64,000 bases of DNA, taken from Porpolomopsis calyptriformis. Its lineage: Eukaryota > Basidiomycota > Agaricomycetes > Agaricales > Hygrophoraceae. Of this stretch, positions 42,883-53,682 are shown one piece after another. The notes under the pieces were generated by a model. The model worked only from the letters and a program-made list of their open reading frames with translations, searched no databases and was not told the DNA's origin. How positions within the stretch are numbered: the stretch's first letter is position 1; each line of letters opens with the position of its first letter. The position numbers were made by a program, and so were the translations under genes. Location: the NCBI GenBank assembly GCA_951640195.1, contig OX621171.1:1674001-1738000 (forward strand). The letters run 5' to 3'.

Positions 42883-43795
42883 GAAAAACCCGTTTATTTA
42901 GAACGAGTTGCAATGATGCAACAGATGGCTGGGTACCATTCCCCCACTCTAAATCGACATATTTGTTGGGTTACTTTTTCAGATTGGCTCCAGACGGAGC
43001 TCGCGCCGTCTTGGTGCAAAGGATGGGTATGTCATTATCCTTGATTTTACATTCATAGATGCTTTTCATAAACCTCGAGCTTTTCCCATCATCTGATGTC
43101 CTCACCGTTATAGAGATTTATTGTCTCCATTTACCGTTAAAACTCTTGTCTTCATAGCAAACTGGTTTTTCCAAGTAACGGTCATCTTTGCATCGAATGC
43201 CCTTTGCCACAAAAATCTCAGAGTTGACATTATCAACAAGTCTCACTCAGCTGGCGAGGCGTCTTTTTTACAAGTGCGGATCTACACCGAATACAAGCCA
43301 CCTTACCCCAACAGGGCCCGCGGATATTGTAATAGCCACAGGGGGAGAGGTTGCCACGCACACCCTGAGCCGCGGGGGGATTTGCAGGGGCGGTATCGGT
43401 CATGGGTGTGTGGGTGTGGGTGTGGGTGTGGGTGTGGGGGATAATCCAGGTTTGGCACGTGGACCAGGGCGGATGATCGATCGATCGAGGGACATGTGCG
43501 TTCCGTCCCTTGCTCCGTTTCCCCAACAAGTCAATAAAAACTCAAGTGAGATCATCGATCCTGGGACCGATTCCAGCATCAGAAAGATCAATTCGATCAC
43601 CGCTTACCACCACCACCCCACACGCACCCTTCTTCACTCCCTTTCCCAAGCACCGGCTCGGATTCACTTTTCAATTCTAAACGGCAATATACACATGTAT
43701 AGCTATAATGTATATCAATAGAAGAACAAAGGGGAATCCGAAATTGTATTATCACCACGCACACGTAAGGTACCCATCACATTCTCACCAGCCAT
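42883..43795. other. no gene recognised; (GTGGGT)n microsatellite at 43403-43440
   Basis: The expected receiver domain of the kinase is not here in any frame I examined. Short frames have no family resemblance. A GTGGGTGTGG tract at 43403-43440 is simple sequence. Confidence 0.5.
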
Positions 43796-45898
43796 TCACC
43801 GACCGGTGTACCTTCTCGCCTTCCTTATCCGCTCTCCAAATATCCAGAGCAACCATGGTCTAGAGTGCAGGTAGGTTTATTGATCAACATCTGAATATGG
43901 CAAGAAGGAACCACGTACGCGGGACAGCCGATGACGATCCCAATGACCGCTAAAACCGTATTGCCTTTTCCCGGTCCCAGTTTATGGTACATCGCAGGGG
44001 CGAAGAGCGGGAATGAAAATCCGGCGATGGAACGGAGACATCCGGTTGCAGCCAACGCTATCAAAGAATAAGAGGAAAGGAGGATACTTAGAGAGGTGGA
44101 ACGTACCCGAGGCGGCATGTAATTGATACATATCGACCACGTATGTGGTCGTGCCCTGAAAAATTAACGTCATGCCGCTGCCGGTAAGCGCCATCCCCTG
44201 TTGCGAAGGTGAGTGTACGAAAACAAGAAAGGAAAGGAAGAGACAATGTCTGCCACGATCCAATGAACTTTTTTCTTGGGTGCCCATCCGGCGATGAGAA
44301 GACCGATAGGAACGAGAATGGAGCCAGGGATCATGGACGCTAGCGAAAGCCGTTCAACGGGTTAGGATAATAAAAGAGGGATGGAACTGACGCAACCGAA
44401 ACTCGGGTTTGCCCACACCCCCGTTCTTTTTCTTAAAATGACTATAAGTGGAATCGAAATAGAGCGCGTTCAACTGGGAGGTGCCGATGAGACCGATTCC
44501 GAGGGCGAGGTAATGTAAACCGGCGATCCCCGGTCGTTTGCTGTACGTGTCACCGTAAATCTCGGGCATGGTGGTGAGGAAGACTGAGAAAAAGGTCAAG
44601 TTGAATTAAGGAACGATTGGGAACGACTTGCGGTAGAAAAGGCCGTAAACAAAGGCGGTGTATACAGCTATTAGTTGGAGGATGGGTTCTTGGGACAACA
44701 TGAGGAAGGGTCGGGTGAGTGCATTTGCGAATAGATGTTTCCAGCTATGAATGGGATGAATGAAGATGAAGGGAAAGGAGAGCGAGTGGGCTCACTGTCG
44801 ATCCTCGGTCTTGTAGATGGTGCGGATTTGGATGGAGATTTTGTCGGGAGGTAGACTGGCGATGATCTTCTTCTTTTTTCTCTCCAACAAGGTTGGGGGA
44901 TAAGCTGGGTAAGGTGAGTAGGGGTGGAGGATGAGTTGAATTGACATACTCTCTTGGAGATAGATGAAACCGAAGAGCTGGATGATGGCGTCGAGTATAG
45001 CGGTTGACCAAAACTATGTACGATTATGAAAGATGTAGGTAGGAGGGGGACGGGACATACTACCCAAGGCCAGGTTGAGTTTTCGACGATCCTGTGAGGG
45101 GATGAGTGGGAGGGATGGGAGGGATGGGAGGGAAGGTACCAAGCGCCGGCGACAGGGCCGAGTACGGGGCCGAGCCAGGGACCGATAGAGTATATGGCGA
45201 CGGCCTGGCCACGTTCTTCGAGAGACCAACAATCGCCGAGAACGCCTCCACCGATCTGGGGAATAGGGGGGGGGGGGGGTGAGAGAAGGAGGGGGGAGGA
45301 GGGGAGGAACGGACGAAAAGAGCTGCGCTTCCGCCGATTCCGGCCAAAAAGCGGCAGACAATGAGTTGAGTTGGGTTTTTAGCAAACCCACAAGCCAAGT
45401 TCCAAACTGGATATGGTTAGGAATTGGGTGTTAATAGGAGGGGAGGGAGTACCGAAATAAAATAAGTTTGAGAGTCGGAGGACGCGAGAGCGTCCATAGA
45501 GTTCGGATAGGGGACCTAGGAAGAGTGGACCGAGGGCTTTGGGGGGGAGTGAGAGGAAGAAGGGGAGGGAGGGGGGCACGGACCATAAGCGAGAATGAAT
45601 ACGGAAGTCATCATGGCGACGAGTACATTATTTGTGACACCGAACTGTCTTGCGATTTGATCGCTGGCGGGTGCGGTGATGGCGGAGGATACGGGGGATA
45701 TGAATGTGAAGGAGGATACAATGATAGCTGTAACCCATTTTTGTCTACGAGTCCAACTAGAGAAGTTGAGTAGGGAGTGAGGGGGGGTTGTGTGTGTGGA
45801 ACGTACTTCAGAGGGTTTGTCGGGTCATCCTGGCCGTCCCAGTCGACAATGGTGGGGGAGGGGGGGCGATCGGGAAGGGGGGGGGAACGGTCGGGCAT
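43796..45898 (-). CDS. MFS drug:H+ antiporter-1 type transporter
   Basis: The minus-strand start MPDRSPPLPDRPPSPTIVDW is followed by DGQDDPTNPLK, the N-terminal motif of fungal DHA1 multidrug and polyamine transporters. Later exons give AITAPASDQIARQFGVT, LGPLSELYGRSRVL (MFS motif A), VCRFLAGIGGSAALFV, QAVAIYSIGPWLGPVLGPVA, FWSTAILDAIIQLFGFIY, LAGWAPKKKVHWI-like text, YVVDMYQLHAAS and SFPLFAPAMYHKLGPGKGNT. The C terminus is ERIRKARRYTGR with a stop at 43796. About ten introns of 45-60 bp are implied, most with clear GT-AG ends; I did not fix every boundary. Twelve membrane spans are expected and most are visible. It lies between the two duplication blocks and appears intact. Substrate unknown. 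Confidence 0.75.
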
Positions 45899-46543
45899 GG
45901 GTGGGAGGGAGTGGGAGGTGCGAAAGGAGTGAGTTGGGATGTATTACATATTATAACAGCAAGGTACGTCGGGAAATACCGAGGTAGCCGGGAAGGGATT
46001 AGATGGGATGGTCCGGGTCATAGCTGTCCAAGTAAAGTCGACCGATAGTTTTCGAATATGGTGAAAGGGACGCTGAGGGGTGTCGACGGAGGGAATGAGA
46101 TTAGACAAAAATGGGTTACAGCAGTCACCGTATCCTCCTTCAAGATAACCAAATGAAAGTCCGACGGTGAGTCCAACTCGAGTTGCTCACCTAATCATCA
46201 ACGAGTAGTAGCATTGACATGGCAAGTTCATCCTCAACCTCATCGTCGATCAGTACGTCATTCCGATTAACTCTATTCCGTCATGTCTCCCTTCCTTCTC
46301 ACAATCATCGCCTATTTGAATTCAATTCAACCCTCATTCTCGGTGGTAATTCTCTCTCTTTTCTTCCTATTCCAATCCTAATCCCCTTTCAGCTCTGGGT
46401 CATACTCAATTAGATCCCCTCATTCACTCCCCTCTTTTGCCTTCCTCTCTTCTCATCATCGTCTCCCATGCCCCGACTCAGCTCCCGTCCGACACTCTCC
46501 CCGCAGTCAGGATCATCTCCCTCGCAGCGCCCCTCCAACCCGG
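45899..46543. other. no firm gene; short Ser-rich frame at 46219-46413
   Basis: The upstream region of the transporter comes first. A plus-strand ATG at 46219 (MASSSSTSSSISTSFRLTLF) opens a 64-residue frame that could be the first exon of a gene cut by duplication block B at 46544. No further evidence. Confidence 0.35.
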
Positions 46544-48098
46544 GAACGCGAAATGGCAGATGAGGAGCGGCGTAAGGACTCTGAACTCTCAGCGGGCGCA
46601 AGAAGAGCACAAGTGAGCGTGGCATAAAGCTCACAGTTGTTCTTACTGCCACACGACGCATGCTAGGTGAGTTCCTGTTGCTTCTCTTCAATATATTCAC
46701 CTCATTGCTAATAGACGACCGGTTACTGGATGCACGTCTCACTTACATCCGGAGACAGAGCGTCACGCGCGGCGCTCTTTGTCCTGAGCCCAGTAAGCCC
46801 GTCAGAACTCGGTGATTTCGTACAGAGGTACGCCTCTTTTCATTTGCAACCATCAATTATGCGACGAAAGCGCACTGTTTCCCTATCATGTCACCAAAAC
46901 TTTTGCGTTTTTATTGTCGGACGATCAGTACAAACCATATTGTAGCTTGCAGCAGGCCTTGTACGAACCCGCACTGGAGTACTACACCAATCACTCGAAA
47001 CGTGTACGCCGGAAACGAAACCGCCACACACAATCAGGATCTAGCCATATCTCAAACTCACCTCTTGGGACAGCAAGGCCGCTACGTCCTGAGGGGTGGA
47101 CTGTGCGCTATGAGTACAAGATGGCATGCTTTGCAGAGTTTCGAGGCGGAGACGAGGTTGCACTCAAGTACGTGTTATCTTCTTGTTCCTTCTCTTCCCC
47201 CTTTACCACAGTTCAGACATTACCAGGATGCATACGCAATGCTTATTGTCATGTTTGGCTCCACGGCGATTCTCCCACCTCGCACGAAACGTTGGGCGGA
47301 GGCCAAGGTACTTGCAGATTGTATTAACGTGAAGGTAAATCCCTCTATCTAGCAATCTCGGCCTAAAATTTAGAACGTCCTCGAAAAATCTCATCCGATC
47401 TCAGGTCTCAAAGCTCTATCTTTATAATAACGAGCACACGCTTGCGCTCTCGCATCACAATACTCACGCCCGCCGCTTTGCCGACTTTTCGCGTGGTTGG
47501 GGGATTGGTGAAGAGACGTACGAGTTTTGGAGCTGGATGGCAAGACAGTTGTGTATCATCCTTTCCTCGTCACTCCTCAAGTTTCAAACAGTATTTTCGA
47601 TACTCCAGATACCGTGTCTTTGCCGAATTACTCGAGCAGGGCACGCAATCCACACTCACCATCCCATCTCATCTCCCCGCCCCTGTATCCTTATCCTCCA
47701 CCTCACGCTCTTCCGTACCTTTGACCATCCAAGCCAACGCTGGGATAAATGCGAGTCATGCATTGCAGCATCCTGGGTACTATTATCACATGGCAGCTCG
47801 GTACACTGAATTGAGAAGGGAACGTTTTCTGGCCGCTCTGAAGATGGAGGTAAGCATGCAAATATCGGACGATGTCTGGTTGATCTGATTATGGTGCGGG
47901 CCCTGCAGACCTCCCCCGGATTCGTGAACGAGAAGAAGGTGGATCATCTAACGATCATCTTGGAGGTCCGTATCATCCTCTTGGCCAACTCATTGCGCAG
48001 CCGGTTCAAAGACAATTGCCCCTGTTTTTTTCCTCGTTGTCAACTGCAGCTATACACAAAGTCATACGAGTTATTCAAAAAGTACAGTCCGATACGGG
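46544..48098 (+). pseudogene. TRAPPC11: TRAPPC11 fragment, copy B
   Basis: Same exons as in copy A from ERERADEERRKDSEL-type text onward. Here the codon after KDSEL is TCA (Ser), where copy A has TGA. A 10 bp deletion just after it, near 46598, shifts the frame before KLTVVLTATRRML. The N-terminal part seen in copy A is absent, and the C-terminal truncation is the same as in copy A. Confidence 0.8.
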
Positions 48099-48301
48099 CA
48101 GAATCAGAGCCAAGGCCGGCTGTGTTTGAGTGTCTCGAGTGGGAGGCGGGGTGGGCAACCGCCTGAATGCTCTGAGCAGGCAAAGTAGAGGAAGTAGGTT
48201 GTGAAGGGGACGGAGAGGGTGACGAAATGGGCGCCCGGAGGACCGAAGAATTCGTAGGATTTTGTGCGTTGATTGAGGAGAGGTTTGGAATTGGAAGATA
48301 T
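48099..48301 (-). pseudogene. ERG24-like N-terminal fragment, copy B
   Basis: The frame through SKPLLNQRTKSYEFFGPPGA is intact here, unlike in copy A, but the start codon reads ATA (48299-48301) instead of ATG. The fragment ends at the same point as copy A. Confidence 0.5.
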
Positions 48302-48376
48302 GGTGAGAGATAAGATGAGGAAACGGTTCTGCACGTGTTGAGCTTATTACCCTCCTCCTCCTCGCTGTCGTTGACG

Positions 48377-49479
48377 ATGACCAACATCGTCGACAATCAA
48401 TCACCATCGTCTTCAACCTTTCTCCCGTATCTTGTCGCTCTCTTGTCCATCTTTGAGCTTGGTCCTTCGGCGGCTCCAATCCCCAGATACGATGGCCCCA
48501 CAGATAAACAGATGGATATCATCCTCAGGTCGCTCAGTGCAATGGCGAGACGGATGTACACTGCAGAAGACACGCTTGCTTCCATTAAAGCGTCCGAGAG
48601 CTGGCAATTGAACGGACCAGATACAAAAAAGAGACGAAGTGTGGGTGATATACCCTCCTTCACCAACGAGCTTTCACCGCATTCTATCTATCATCACATC
48701 ATCTCCAACGGTGAGTCCCATCCAAGCAACAATAATGGCACCACCGAACAGGACGTCGAAATGCAACCACGAGATGACGACCATCCATCCACCATCCCCT
48801 GTCCACCCCCAAATGGCCGCCCGGAACATATCTCCCTCGAAAACCTCACAGGCTTTGCCCCAACCAAGCACACCCGATACCTTTACACCACAACGGCCTC
48901 CGCGCCGGCCTTTTCCCATGGACATCACTCCACCTGCCCGACCTGCGGGAGGGTCACCACCGACGCCACCACCATGAGACATGTGTACACCGACCCTTCT
49001 GTCGGTTTGTCTTCCGTTGCGTTCGAGAGCGGGATGAGTGCCGTCGAGGAGGTGCGGTTGCTCAATGCACAAGTCCAAGATGTCGCTCGTGTTTGTAACG
49101 CCGTCGCTAGGGGTGACTTATCTCAGAAGATAACCGTGCCAGTACAGGGCGTTGTCATGGTCCAACTCAAAGACGTTATCAATACTATGGTGCGAATTAC
49201 TCTATCATAATTCCATTGTACGCTACCGTTATATTGTACATAGGTCGATAAATTGGGACAGTTCGCTAAGGAGGTTACTCGAGTCAGTCAATAGGTCGGC
49301 ACACAAGGGTAAGTGATTTTTTACCACCCCTCGTTGGCTGCAACATGCAGAATTACTATTTAGTAAACTCGGCGGACAAGCTCTTGTCCTCGACGTCGAA
49401 GGAACCTGGCGAGAACTCACAGGCATAGTCAACAACCTTGCCGCTAATCTCACTAGTCAAGTCCGGTCGATTGCAAAAG
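48377..49479 (+). pseudogene. histidine kinase fragment, copy B
   Basis: The ATG at 48377 opens an intact N-terminal exon ([20 protein letters not shown], then [14 protein letters not shown], to the first HAMP unit at 49190), which lacks copy A's 16 bp loss. The next exon has a TAG in SQ-stop-VGT (about 49290), where copy A reads Glu (GAG). The sequence ends in the second HAMP unit at 49479. No kinase core is present, so it cannot signal. Confidence 0.8.
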
Positions 49480-49532
49480 TTGGTTGTACAATCATCCTCT
49501 GCTGACTACGGATAATTATCAGATAGACTCAC

Positions 49533-50296
49533 GGCCCATTTCGCACCGATCATACAACTACCCCATTTACCTCCCCATTCTTCCGTACCGCTCTTATAGC
49601 GTCTGGGATTGAAGTACCCGATTTTGAAACAGTTGGTGATTTCGGTATTTGGGTTCGGTTGACTGGCCAAGAGGCTTGGAGTACTCAACGGCGAGGGTGT
49701 ACCTGTCCTGTGAGTATCCATATACAATGACATAAAGGGCGGGTGATGGCCGAGAGATGGAAGGTGGAGTCCAGGGTTGGCGTCTCTGGAGTTGAGGACT
49801 ATCGGGAGGAGAATGCTTCCAGTCGTGCGGAAATATTGAATATACAGGAGCGAATTTAAGACGAGAACGCTTACTTACCGAGCTGGAAGCGGGAGGAATG
49901 TGGCTCAACGCGAAGTTCGGTCGGGATGTCGGTAACAGAAGTAGATGGAGGGGCATCCTCGTCTGCCAAGATTTGCAGTTGTCTCTGTCTATAATATCCA
50001 ATGCGGCCGTTAACATGGAGCGACGAAACAGAAAAACGACGATAAATGGAAAGTGAACCGTTTTAACCTGGGACTTTCGAACGTGGAATCCATCCCGAAA
50101 TCTGACGCTGATCCTCTCGAAAGCAAGTGGTTGATCTTTGCCTTTGTCTGAACCAAGGGAGCGTCGTCGAGACGTTGACTGCCACGCCCCAAGCCCTGCG
50201 TCGAAAAATGAACATGCGATTCCTTTGGTTGAATCGAAGTATCTACTCACGTTTTCTGGAGATGAGGACTGCGCAAGCTGTTTCAGTACCAGCATG
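49533..50296 (-). pseudogene. NUP53/NUP35-like nucleoporin fragment
   Basis: The minus strand gives SPALYVIVYGYSQDRYTLAV, EYSKPLGQSTE, PNPNTEITNCFKIGY and SCMIGAKWA, matching the RRM-like (MPPN) domain of Nup53/Nup35 (YVTVYGFP, VEYFKSLGETTEP, NCFRIGY, MVGVKWA). Upstream exons include VSRYFDSTKGIACSFFDAGL, then RRSLGSDKGKDQPLAFERIS, and DIPTELRVEPHSSRFQL. After KWA comes a GTGAGT donor at 49532, and the intron then runs into duplication block B, so the C-terminal exon is missing. The 5' end runs into a hairpin at 50297-50369. The middle of the RRM (dipeptide-rich loop) is also altered, near NPRRYKSGTEEWGGKWG. Confidence 0.65.
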
Positions 50297-50369
50297 CACT
50301 ATAACCAATAAACAAGCACTGACCATCATGTAGTACATGATGGTCAGCGCTCGTTTATTGGTTATAGCG
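50297..50369. repeat. 73 bp near-perfect hairpin
   Basis: Arms of about 36 bp (CACTATAACCAATAAACAAG onward) pair with three mismatches across a GTA/TAC centre. It marks the 5' limit of the NUP53-like fragment. Confidence 0.75.
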
Positions 50370-50470
50370 CGTGTACAATTAGTAATTGGGCTGGTATTGT
50401 AGTCTGGATTGCGAAAGGGAGTCCATTCTGAGCTCCGAAAGATCAATGGAATTCTCCGTGATCACGAAAA

Positions 50471-50520
50471 CTTAAGCGGCCTCCATTCAACAAGCCCTTG
50501 TTGAATGGAGGCCGCTTAAG
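50471..50520. repeat. 50 bp perfect palindrome
   Basis: CTTAAGCGGCCTCCATTCAA continues to a 24 bp arm that is exactly inverted after a 2 bp loop. It lies about 120 bp upstream of the FAD monooxygenase frame. Confidence 0.85.
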
Positions 50521-50640
50521 CGTGCCCACGTGTAACCTTGTCTCTGCCCAAGAATGTCATAGCTTCGATTTTCCTTCTTGACCCCAACCAAGTCTTGTCG
50601 TGGGGTGTCCAGATGAACGGGAAGGTAGAACACCTCAAGT

Positions 50641-52565
50641 TTGGGAGGTATACCCTTTGCTAAATATCCCAAATACCAGCCCTCCGTTTCCCCGTCCCCC
50701 AAGCAGGCCCATCTTACTATCTGTTTTTTGATTGTGGGGGGTGGAATCGCAGGCCTCGCTTGTGCCATTGCATTGCGACGCGTCGGCCATAAAGTTATCG
50801 TCTTGGAAAAAGATGATAATATCAACGGGGATGGGGTGAGTTTCTTCCTTGTGATAAATCTATCCGTCCGTGACTCCTTTCAAGACACTCGGGGGTCTCC
50901 GCCTGCCTCCAAATGGTTCCAAAATTTTGTTCGATTGGGGTCTCAAGGAAGAACTTTACAAGGTTGGCACAAGGACGGACGCAATCACCATGTTCACATG
51001 TCCGTTTCTCGCTTCTTCCAATCTCATTTCCTTCCCCTCATATTACCTGGCCCTTGATTAGACGAATCAGGGACGCGTCTAGGAAAACACGTGTGGAGCA
51101 AAGAAGTTTTGAAGGAAACGCGGGGTGAATTCATTTATACCAGCGTACGTCCCTCTCCGTGACGTACACAAATGCGTGACTGACCAGACTACTTCTACGG
51201 TGACAAACATAGCAAGATGATTTGAGACGACTTCTTTATCGTGTTGCTGTTTCTGCAGGTGCTTGTGTTCGATTCAACTCTCGGGTAGTTTCTATCGATC
51301 CTGGCTCCGCGAGCGTCACTCTTGCCTCAGGCGAGACTTTACGCGCCGACGTTATCGTCGGAGCCGATGGCGAGTATGGCGTTTCACGAAGGATGTTTTC
51401 AGGCGAACCCAAGCACGACCCCGGGGCTTTACTCATGTATCAGTAAGTACGTTGTGCGAATCGTGTGCACATCTCATGTTTGCCCCCGAACAGTACGACT
51501 ATACCCAAGAAACTGATGATGCGAGACCCAGATCTTGCATATTTCTGGGAACCCAAGGAGAATGTCGTAAGTCGTGTTGGCATCCACAGTTTACCATTGG
51601 CGCATTTTTGCCTGCCATAGGAGCATATGTATGGCTGGTTTGGTAATGGGCACTGCCTACTTATTTTTCCCATTGTGAGTCTTTTCATTTTCTGGCGCAC
51701 CGCGAAGGCAGCTTATTTGGTGAGCGGAGGGTGGATCACAATCGACCGAAGCTATGGCAGCGTATCTATATGGGCCTCCAGATGGATCTATGGGTACCTG
51801 GTCAGATCGGTCAACAAAAGAAAAATTACTGGCCTCTGTAGGAAACTCGGAGCCAAGGTCGGTTACATTCCACAGATATGACACATCGTTCTTCCTCCCA
51901 ACTGTCTTTTCGCTTCACAGGTTGAGGAAATTAATGAAATTGGCGACCACATCGAAGTCAATACCGATGAAAAATTATAAAGATTTAGAAGACTGGGTAC
52001 ACGATAACGGACACCTGATCCTAATAGGAGAGGCGGCACACCCACTCCCTGTCAGTCCTCTGCACTTCACGTGATTTTAAAATTCCATAATTTCACTTAG
52101 GTCGGGGCCATCCAATCTACGGCGTTGGCTATCGAAGACGGCGCTGTTCTTGCCAAGCTCTTTTCGCACCTGCGAAATGAAGACCAAATTTCAAGTTTCC
52201 TTTACGCGTTCCAAGATCTTCGGCTTCCCCGCTGCAGCTCTGTCGCAATTTCCGAAGCGGGGAATATGTACTTTATGTCACTGCCCCCAGGAGAAATGCA
52301 GGCGGGTCGAGATATGGTGTTTCAATCCAAAGATGCGAAAGGACAAAATTGTCTCGAGCCTTCCGAAGAGGACGGGACGATGGACCGATGGGAAGAAATA
52401 AAGAACGTATTTGGATACGATGCAGAAGACGACGCGGATAATTGGTGGGTCCAATGGGGTATGCTCGCTATGCGTGCGAAAGGGACAAATATGCTGCATG
52501 CGGGGCTTAATGTACAGGTAGAACAGGTGGTCACTGTGGGAAGCAAGGCCAATCACTGCGTTTAA
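50641..52565 (+). CDS. FAD-dependent monooxygenase (salicylate hydroxylase-like)
   Basis: Class A flavoprotein monooxygenases hydroxylate aromatic substrates with NAD(P)H and O2. Visible: the Rossmann FAD motif LIVGGGIAGLACAIALRRVG then VIVLEKD (50730-50810), GLRLPPNGSKIL after the first intron, RRLLYRVAVSAGACVRFNSR, DVIVGADGEYGVSRRMF (the DG motif), HMYGWFGNGHCLLIFPIV-like text, MGTWSDRSTKEKLLASV, and LILIGEAAHPLPVGAIQSTA then LAIEDGAVLAKLF (the GD motif, here Glu). The C terminus ends at 52565. At least seven introns are implied. The first ATG is unclear: the frame is open from 50641, but no in-frame ATG with good context precedes the FAD motif, so a 5' exon or truncation is possible. The palindrome at 50471-50520 lies upstream. 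Confidence 0.72.
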
Positions 52566-52817
52566 CGACGATATTATGTTGTTTACATATGAAGGACCAA
52601 ACCGGTCAAATTTCATTAGTTGTGCTTGCAATTCTTGTGCAGAGATGTGCACATATATGTGCACATCTCTGCATATATGTGCACATCTCTGCATATGTGT
52701 GCACACTACACTTTAATGCAGATTTTCATTGTGCCACAGAATGCATCATTGTGCATCATTGTGCACATCTGCACCAGTGTGCAATTTGCTTTATGCTACA
52801 ATATGGTGCATTGTGCA
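52566..52817. repeat. GTGCACA-rich palindromic tract
   Basis: A 36 bp perfect palindrome at 52638-52673 (TGCAGAGATGTGCACATA and its inverse) is followed by a partial third copy and many TGTGCAC words to 52817. The start ATGAAGGACCAAACCGGTCA (52590) resembles the end of the MITE at 11081. The full-length gypsy element interrupts this tract; related TGCATGATG/GTGCATTC words continue at 59770-59830. Confidence 0.6.
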
Positions 52818-52822
52818 CCATG

Positions 52823-53233
52823 TGTCACAGTCGGAATTTTCTTTTCTTTTCTTTATCTAATCACATGTAAACCTATCTCTTATCATGGGATTCCCCACAT
52901 TTGTTGGTGGGATTCCCCATTGCCTTTCTCCGGGATTCCCCAGGGATTCCCCACTACTCTACCTATATGCGGACACCTTTCATTTCCGTTCTTGTTTCAA
53001 CCCCTTTATGATTTGTCATTGATCACGATGACTCATCCTTATCTCTACCTCATGTTATGTTGCACTGACTCACACAGATAAGTAGTCAGTATATAAAGGG
53101 TACTTCTGTACATATCAGACCTTAAGTCTGATTCCTCATTAGCTACTCATAACAAGGACTTGGAACTATACCCTATATCTCTTGGGACAGAACACCTGAA
53201 GTAAAACGCGTTCCGAACAACTGGTTTATAACA
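52823..53233 (+). repeat. 5' LTR
   Basis: TGTCACAGTCGG to TTTATAACA. Contains four GGGATTCCCCA-type boxes and a TATATAAA. The internal region starts AGAATCAGACTTCC, as in the element at 4238. Confidence 0.95.
53090..53097 (+). promoter_or_regulatory. LTR TATA box
   Basis: TATATAAA within CAGTATATAAAGGG. It is conserved in the solo LTR (10493-10500) and the 3' LTR (59584-59591), with a promoter-like distance to the CTTAAGTCTGATTCC segment. Confidence 0.55.
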
Positions 53234-53682
53234 AGAATCAGACTTCCTTCTGGTTCTCTCCCACTTGCTTATCCAAACACTCTTCATCACTGTGATCATT
53301 GACATCACCCTTTTGACTTCTACCCATTTCCATCCTGGCTTCTACCAACAACTCAGATGTTGAAGAACAATATGAAGACCCTCTCTCAAGATCGACCTTT
53401 TCAGCTACAATTCGAGATCAAGAACCATCCTTTTCTTCCGCTCTTGAAGAAACATTAGCTGCTCCCACTCCTACTCCCGCTCCTGCTCCTCTAGGACTGC
53501 GAACCCAATCGAGAACAAGAGGACTCTTCTCTTCATCTTCAGCCCCAGCAACAAGACCAGTTCATCAATGAACTGCTACCCCACCAGGACGATACGGTTC
53601 TCTCTACTCCCAACTTTCTTCTGCGACATCAACACCAACACCAACAGCTCCAGCAACTCCACAACAGCCGACATCTACCAAC

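Larger units (their letters stand above)
46544..49479 (+). repeat. segmental duplication block B, partner 37145-40077
   Basis: Same orientation and near-identical to block A. It begins inside TRAPPC11 and ends inside the second HAMP unit of the kinase. The left flank is Pro/Ser-rich unique sequence, and the right flank is an intron of a minus-strand NUP53-like fragment. Neither edge shows an obvious target duplication or terminal repeat. Confidence 0.95.

Noticed and set aside
43240..43450. continuation of the kinase (receiver domain) after 42882
   Set aside because: No receiver motifs in any frame; the short frames there include a GTGGGT microsatellite.
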